Positions 62,901 to 64,000 of a stretch of 64,000 nt of DNA are shown piece after piece; the stretch's first letter is position 1; every line of letters begins with the position of its first letter. Both the position numbers and the translations under genes were made by a program. The stretch spans positions 351,588-415,587 of the forward strand of contig NZ_SOHK01000007.1 in NCBI RefSeq assembly GCF_004404055.1. The letters are read 5' to 3'. The notes under the pieces are model-generated. The model was not told the origin of the DNA and made no database searches. It saw only the letters and a program-made list of their open reading frames with translations. The DNA comes from Cryobacterium ruanii (GTDB lineage Bacteria; Actinomycetota; Actinomycetes; Actinomycetales; Microbacteriaceae).

Positions 62901-64000
62901 ATGTGGGGATATGGCGGCGGGCAGCTACGGCCTCTCCTGCTGCCGGCCGGGGTCGGACTCCTCACGACCACTCTGTACACCGTTTTCTCTGCGCTGCAGT
63001 GGCGCAGTTTCGCCGCACCCTCGTGGGACCTCGGCATCTTCACCCAGCTCGCCCGGCAGTACGCGGCGCTCGAGGCGCCGATCGTCACGATCAAGGGCGA
63101 GGGGTTCAACCTGCTCGGTGACCACTTTCATCCGCTTCTGGTGGTGCTCGGGCCGGTTTTCATGGGGTTTCCGCACGCTTTCACCCTGCTCTCGGTACAG
63201 AACGCACTGTTCGGGCTCGCCGCGGCGGCCCTGACCTACGGTGCCATTCGGCTGCTCGGCCCGCTCACCGGCACGCTGTTCGGGCTTGCGTTCGCGTTCA
63301 GTTGGGGACTGCAGGGCGCGGTGGAGGCGCAGTTCCATGAGATCGCCTTCGCCGTGCCGCTGCTGGCTCTGTCGCTGACCGCTTTTCTGCTGCGCAAGTG
63401 GGTGGCCTGCCTGCTGTGGGCGATACCGCTCGTGTTCGTGAAGGAAGACCTCGGACTCACGGTGGCCGCCCTCGGCATCGTGCTGGCCGTGCGCAGCCGG
63501 CAGCCGCTCGGAGTGTGGCTGGCCGTCTGGGGCGTCGGCTGGTTCGCGCTGGCCAGCCTGATGATTCTGCCGCTGCTCAACCCGAACGGGGCCTGGGCCT
63601 ATTCGAGCAGTATCGACCTTCTGGGTATTCTCACTGACCCGGTCGCGCTGCTGAAGCCGCAGAAGGGCATGACGCTGGCCCTGCTCCTCGTCGCCACCGG
63701 CGTCATCGCGGTGCGGTCGCCGCTCGCGCTCGTGCTGCTGCCGACGCTGGCCTGGCGGTTCCTGTCCGACAATTCCGGCTATTGGGGTCCCACCTGGCAG
63801 TACAGCGCCGTGCTCATGCCAATCGCTTTCGCCGCAGCCCTCGACGGCATCGCTCTCGTGCGCAGCAGTCAGCGGCGCTGGCTTCGCGACTACGGGCGGC
63901 AGGCGGCATCCGGTTCGATTGTCGCCGCGCTCGTGCTCGCCACGACGCTGCCGCTGTTCAAGCTGACGGATGTCCCGGCCAATTTTTCGACGGATCGCGC
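62901..64000 (+). CDS. DUF2079 membrane protein, 3' end outside the window
   Basis: Open from the ATG at 62901 to the right edge (366 codons). Family marks: SWDLGIFTQLARQYAALEAP near the start, GDHFHPLLVVLGPVF, EAQFHEIAFAVPLLAL and PLVFVKEDLGLTVAALG, in a protein of many membrane helices. DUF2079 proteins resemble GT-C glycosyltransferases; substrate unknown. The start is leaderless (TAGCGT, 62889-62894, six bases before ATG). Confidence 0.82.
   Translation, partial: MWGYGGGQLRPLLLPAGVGLLTTTLYTVFSALQWRSFAAPSWDLGIFTQLARQYAALEAPIVTIKGEGFNLLGDHFHPLLVVLGPVFMGFPHAFTLLSVQNALFGLAAAALTYGAIRLLGPLTGTLFGLAFAFSWGLQGAVEAQFHEIAFAVPLLALSLTAFLLRKWVACLLWAIPLVFVKEDLGLTVAALGIVLAVRSRQPLGVWLAVWGVGWFALASLMILPLLNPNGAWAYSSSIDLLGILTDPVALLKPQKGMTLALLLVATGVIAVRSPLALVLLPTLAWRFLSDNSGYWGPTWQYSAVLMPIAFAAALDGIALVRSSQRRWLRDYGRQAASGSIVAALVLATTLPLFKLTDVPANFSTDR

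Overview
The window is high-GC DNA from an actinobacterium, most likely a member of Microbacteriaceae. The evidence is the gene families DUF3000, DUF3159, DUF3710, DUF3093, DUF4193 and SepH, the dut/dxs/rnd neighbourhood, GTG/TTG starts and frequent leaderless starts. No genus is assigned. It has two parts that join at about 26.1 kb.

Part 1 (1-26,113) is the right-hand portion of an integrated mobile element. It begins inside a P4/D5-type primase-helicase gene and ends at a 50-bp copy of the 3' half of a tRNA-Val(CAC) gene, which I read as an attachment site. The intact tRNA gene and the other end must lie left of the window. From left to right: primase end (2-646); three or four small genes separated by repeated hairpin-leader units (653-2740); a sigma-70-family factor (2909-3757); tiny membrane peptides; an HTH protein made of two tandem copies of itself (4302-5078); an excisionase-like HTH protein; a membrane-anchored Ala/Gly-rich surface protein (6214-7452); an overlapping three-gene operon with two VbhA-like 71-aa paralogues (7772-8429); a tyrosine integrase (8415-9383); a lipoprotein and small genes; and a defence island at 11.8-25.1 kb. 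The island holds a broken helicase-associated-domain gene, a stand-alone OLD-like ATPase/TOPRIM protein, Gabija (GajA/GajB), a DUF2971 protein, a restriction-modification-like operon (two methyltransferase-fold proteins plus a GIY-YIG/SF2 helicase) and a possible toxin-antitoxin-like pair.

Four genes in the element, including the integrase, start exactly six bases after a shared promoter-like box, ACCGCGCATAGA. The sigma gene has a related box at the same distance from its own ATG. This looks like an element-specific regulon of leaderless genes, possibly served by the element's own sigma factor. It is my best candidate for something undescribed.

Part 2 (26,114-64,000) is ordinary chromosome: an M50-like protease, an NAD(P)-binding protein, a MarP-type protease, AmtB, ZapE, a sulfurtransferase-SufE pair, DUF3000-RNase D, fadA-fadB, dxs, aconitase, DUF3159-DUF3710-dut, DUF3093, DUF4193, sepH, a FUSC transporter, an amino-acid ABC transporter with a fused binding protein and permease, nitronate monooxygenase, YceI, an Lrp regulator, the branched-chain 2-oxoacid dehydrogenase operon (E1 alpha, E1 beta, E2) and a DUF2079 membrane protein that runs off the end. 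Three gene remnants lie between 50.4 and 56.5 kb. The octamer GGCATCCG/CGGATGCC is strongly enriched here, biased to the + strand, and nearly absent from the element.
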